This document shows, one piece after another, positions 63,620 through 64,000 of a stretch of DNA of 64,000 nt. Numbering within the stretch: position 1 is the first letter of the stretch; the number at the start of each line of letters is the position of its first letter. The stretch is taken from assembly GCF_040436345.1 (NCBI RefSeq), contig NC_133233.1, forward strand, positions 13,191,235 to 13,255,234. The letters are read 5' to 3'. The translations under genes and the position numbers were made by a program. Under the pieces are notes generated by a model. It worked only from the letters and a program-made list of their open reading frames with translations. It made no database searches and had not been told where the DNA came from. This stretch comes from Pagrus major. Its lineage: Eukaryota > Chordata > Actinopteri > Spariformes > Sparidae.

Positions 63620-63930
63620 TTATTCATTTGATAACGAGTGGGGATTACAAAGACGAAGAGCAATACAAGACACCCAATTTGTTCAATTTCCTCTATTGTG
63701 ATTATTTTTTAATGTTTTTTTTTCCTCAGCCTGTTTTACATTGAATTTTAAACTGCTGCCCTCAGGCATTAGGTGTGCATAGAGAGGGAGAAATGAAATT
63801 CTTGACCACTTTGCTTACTGAAGGTGCAAAACGGTTTTACAGTCCACCATGGGATATAAAATAAGCTAATTGGGCCAGGTGTGAATTAATTCCTATTTTC
63901 TGTGCCATATAGGTGTTTAGTCTATATGCT
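63620..63930. other. Candidate conserved non-coding element at the right edge
   Basis: Repeat-free block with CTATTGTGATTA, TAAGCTAATTGGGCC and GTGTGAATTAATTCC (homeodomain-type TAATT cores), bounded on the right by a (GT)n run. Evidence is motif content only. Confidence 0.25.
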
Positions 63931-63938
63931 TCAGACAT

Positions 63939-63942
<4 letters not shown>

Positions 63943-63976
<34 letters not shown>
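63943..63976. repeat. (GT)n microsatellite
   Basis: GT run of about 17 units close to the right edge. Confidence 0.95.
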
Positions 63977-63979
<3 letters not shown>

Positions 63980-64000
63980 AAAACGTGGCGAAGAATAATT

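Noticed and set aside
1-64000. A novel prokaryote-type defence, phage or CRISPR system
   Set aside because: The window is vertebrate nuclear DNA with split genes and microsatellites; no repeat-spacer array or clustered co-directional ORFs exist.

Overview
The window is nuclear DNA from a ray-finned (teleost) fish. The evidence is split genes with GT-AG introns, some under 110 bp; very abundant (CA/TG)n, (GA)n and (AT)n microsatellites; fish-type dispersed repeats and a decayed Tc1-like transposon; and three proteins that read as vertebrate orthologues. No operons, phage, CRISPR or other prokaryotic features are present.

Layout. Positions 1-7264 hold the 3' two-thirds of a myotubularin-related phosphatase gene, best read as mtmr6 (+ strand, 11 exons in the window, 5' exons lost off the left edge). 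Its last intron contains a MITE nested inside another MITE-like element. Positions 7265-16466 are intergenic, with a LINE-tail-like repeat and many microsatellites, ending in a long GA-rich tract. A single-exon amer2 gene (+) occupies 16467-18533, followed by a probable long 3' UTR ending near 21478. Positions 21.5-27.7 kb hold a decayed Tc1-like transposon, a tandem duplication bounded by (TG)n, and a long inverted repeat with THAP-like coding remnants. A two-exon beta-1,4-galactosyltransferase gene (- strand) lies at 27745-30077, with another MITE in its intron. From about 30.3 kb to the end I see no convincing gene. This 34 kb desert contains repeats, microsatellites and several low-repeat AT-rich blocks with homeodomain, POU and forkhead-like motifs that could be conserved non-coding elements. 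There is also one well-formed but unassigned 49-bp exon-like segment near 49.7 kb and an unassigned first-exon-like ORF near 39 kb.

How the genes relate. mtmr6 and amer2 are adjacent and co-directional, as their orthologues are on human 13q12. They parallel the MTMR8-AMER1 pair on human Xq11, so the pair looks like an ancient vertebrate paralogon segment. MTMR6 is a PI3P/PI(3,5)P2 3-phosphatase. AMER2 is a PIP2-binding membrane adaptor for APC in Wnt signalling. The galactosyltransferase is a Golgi enzyme with no evident functional link to the other two.

The most notable protein-level observation is in the galactosyltransferase. All catalytic-domain introns are missing, and Phe replaces the tyrosine that controls donor-sugar choice in B4GALT1. 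I found no clearly novel multi-gene system.
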